A stretch of DNA of 5,039 nucleotides from Phytoactinopolyspora endophytica (GTDB lineage Bacteria > Actinomycetota > Actinomycetes > Jiangellales > Jiangellaceae), in NCBI RefSeq assembly GCF_004138495.1, contig NZ_ML142854.1:92032-97070 (forward strand), in the 5' to 3' direction. The number at the start of each line of letters is the position of its first letter. Positions within the stretch are counted from its first letter, which is position 1. The position numbers and the translations under genes were made by a program. Below, in pieces: positions 3,818-5,039 of this stretch. The notes beneath the pieces are model-generated. The model did not search any database. It was not told where the DNA came from and worked only from the letters and a program-made list of their open reading frames with translations.

Positions 3818-5039
3818 ATGCTCACCAGCCTCGCCTCCGGCCTGGTCCGTCGCGCTCGCCTCGTTCTCGTCCTCGGCGGCGTGCTTCTTGTCGGAGCGGT
3901 CATCCTCGGCATCGGTGCTTTCGGCAAGCTGCAGAGCGAGGGGTTCAACGATCCCGCAGCCGACTCGTCGCTCGCTGAAGACGTCATCGACGAGCAGTTC
4001 GGTGGTGCTGCCGACCTGGTCTTCCTGGCCGATGCCGGCGACGGCACGGTCGACGGACCGGACGCGGCGGCCGCGGGCGCGGAGCTGACCGAACGGCTCG
4101 CCGCGGAGGATGACCTGGCCTGGGTCACCTCTTACTGGGAGACGGGCGCCGAGTCGATGAGATCCGGCGACGGAACGCAGGCCATGATCGTCGCCGGACT
4201 CGGCGACGGTGAGGCGGCGACCTACATCGACGAGTACTCCGGTGCGGCCGGACCGCTCGAGGTGACGGTCGGCGGACCCGCCGCGCTGGCCGAGGATCTG
4301 CCCGAACAGGTGGCTGGAGACCTGCTCACCGCGGAGATGATCGCGGTGCCGCTGATCCTGTTCTGCCTGGTCCTGGCCTTCGGTACGGTCGCTGCCGCGG
4401 CGCTGCCGCTGGTGGTCGGTGCCATCGCGATCATGGGAACGTTCGGTGAGCTCTCCATCCTCGGCGATGTCACCGACGTGTCGGTCTTCGCGATCAACCT
4501 GACCACCGCGCTCGGACTCGCACTGGGTATCGATTACGCGCTGTTGATGGTGAGCCGTTATCGCGAGGAGCTCGGGCACGGTCACAATGTCCGGGACGCC
4601 GTTGTGCGCACAGTCTCCACGGCGGGGCGGACCATCATCTTCAGCGGACTCGCCGTGACCGCGGCGCTTGCGGTCCTGCTGCTGTTCCCGCTGTACTTCC
4701 TGCGCTCCTTTGCCTACGCGGGTATCGGTGTGGTCGTCATCGCCGTCGCCGGAGCCATCATCGTGCTTCCAGCGTTGCTCGCGGTGCTCGGCCATCGGGT
4801 GAACGCCCTGCGGTTGCCTTGGGCGCGGTCCGTCACGCGAGGCAGCGAGGCGCCGTTCTGGGGCCGGCTCGCGAGCTGGGTCATGCGCCGGCCGGTGCTG
4901 ACCGGCGGTTCCGTGGTCGTCTTGCTGCTCGTCGCGGCCGTGCCGTTGCTGCAGGTCGGTTTCGGTACGCCTGACGACCGGGTGCTTCCGGAGAGCGCAC
5001 CGAGCCGGCAGGTCGGTGATACGTTGCGGGACGATTTCG
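3818..5039 (+). CDS. MMPL-family (RND superfamily) transporter, cut by the right edge of the window
   Basis: This is a proton-driven membrane exporter of the MMPL family, whose studied actinobacterial members move lipids or other hydrophobic molecules across the inner membrane. The 407 codons present cover a little over half of a typical short MMPL protein of about 700 residues; the frame is still open at the edge. Segments seen are helix 1 at about 14-35, a first extracytoplasmic domain at 36-170, helices 2-6 at about 172-190, 194-212, 222-246, 272-292 and 299-325, a basic cytoplasmic linker, helix 7 at about 358-380, and the start of the second external domain with DDRVLPESAPSRQV at 387-400. 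GLALGIDYALLMVSRYREE (233-251) carries the Asp239-Tyr240 pair typical of the proton relay in helix 4. The first external domain is short, more like the compact MMPL/YdfJ-type proteins than the large mycobacterial ones. Regulation by the divergent TetR protein is likely. The substrate is not evident. Confidence 0.93.
   Translation, partial: MLTSLASGLVRRARLVLVLGGVLLVGAVILGIGAFGKLQSEGFNDPAADSSLAEDVIDEQFGGAADLVFLADAGDGTVDGPDAAAAGAELTERLAAEDDLAWVTSYWETGAESMRSGDGTQAMIVAGLGDGEAATYIDEYSGAAGPLEVTVGGPAALAEDLPEQVAGDLLTAEMIAVPLILFCLVLAFGTVAAAALPLVVGAIAIMGTFGELSILGDVTDVSVFAINLTTALGLALGIDYALLMVSRYREELGHGHNVRDAVVRTVSTAGRTIIFSGLAVTAALAVLLLFPLYFLRSFAYAGIGVVVIAVAGAIIVLPALLAVLGHRVNALRLPWARSVTRGSEAPFWGRLASWVMRRPVLTGGSVVVLLLVAAVPLLQVGFGTPDDRVLPESAPSRQVGDTLRDDF

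Noticed and set aside
3776..4795. Minus-strand open frame of 339 codons opposite the MMPL gene
   Set aside because: The translation is low-complexity and charged (repeated Asp, Arg, His, Gln), typical of an antisense shadow. The plus-strand frame clearly encodes an MMPL protein with the Asp-Tyr motif.

Overview
The window is high-GC DNA (most third codon positions are G or C) with compact, actinobacterial-looking genes: TetR-type regulators, an MMPL-family transporter and several small membrane proteins. I cannot name the genus. There are six protein genes, five complete and one cut by the right edge. I see no RNA gene, CRISPR array, transposase or long repeat, and no gene-free stretch over 300 bases.

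Left module, plus strand (12-2481): a TetR-family regulator is followed by a 91-bp gap holding a good -10 box overlapped by a 19-bp imperfect dyad, which looks like a repressor operator. Downstream lies a tight two-gene unit: a 91-residue protein with two membrane segments, then, 3 nt after its stop codon, a 490-residue alpha/beta hydrolase. The hydrolase has one N-terminal and four C-terminal membrane segments, and positive-inside reasoning puts its catalytic domain outside the cytoplasm. The promoter and first half of the small gene are markedly AT-richer than the rest and include a TTA codon.

Right module (2495-5039): a minus-strand TetR regulator, and behind it a 136-residue four-helix membrane protein, are divergent from a plus-strand MMPL (RND superfamily) transporter that runs off the window after 407 codons. 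The 139-bp divergent region is dense with signals: a well-spaced minus-strand promoter whose predicted start coincides with the regulator's ATG (a leaderless mRNA), alternating TTGACA/TGTAAA/TTTACA half-sites, and a perfect 8-bp-arm dyad before the MMPL gene. The two modules converge, with 13 bp between stop codons.

The simplest reading is two neighbouring, separately regulated cell-envelope modules, each with a TetR repressor of the same general type (YHHG motif before the HTH, W-x-x-x-HG motif in the ligand domain). The MMPL protein probably exports a lipid or hydrophobic compound, and the first module places a hydrolase at the outer face of the membrane. The substrates, and any link between the modules, are not visible in the sequence. 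The least familiar items are the small two-helix protein coupled to the five-helix membrane hydrolase, and the four-helix GHGHAG protein.
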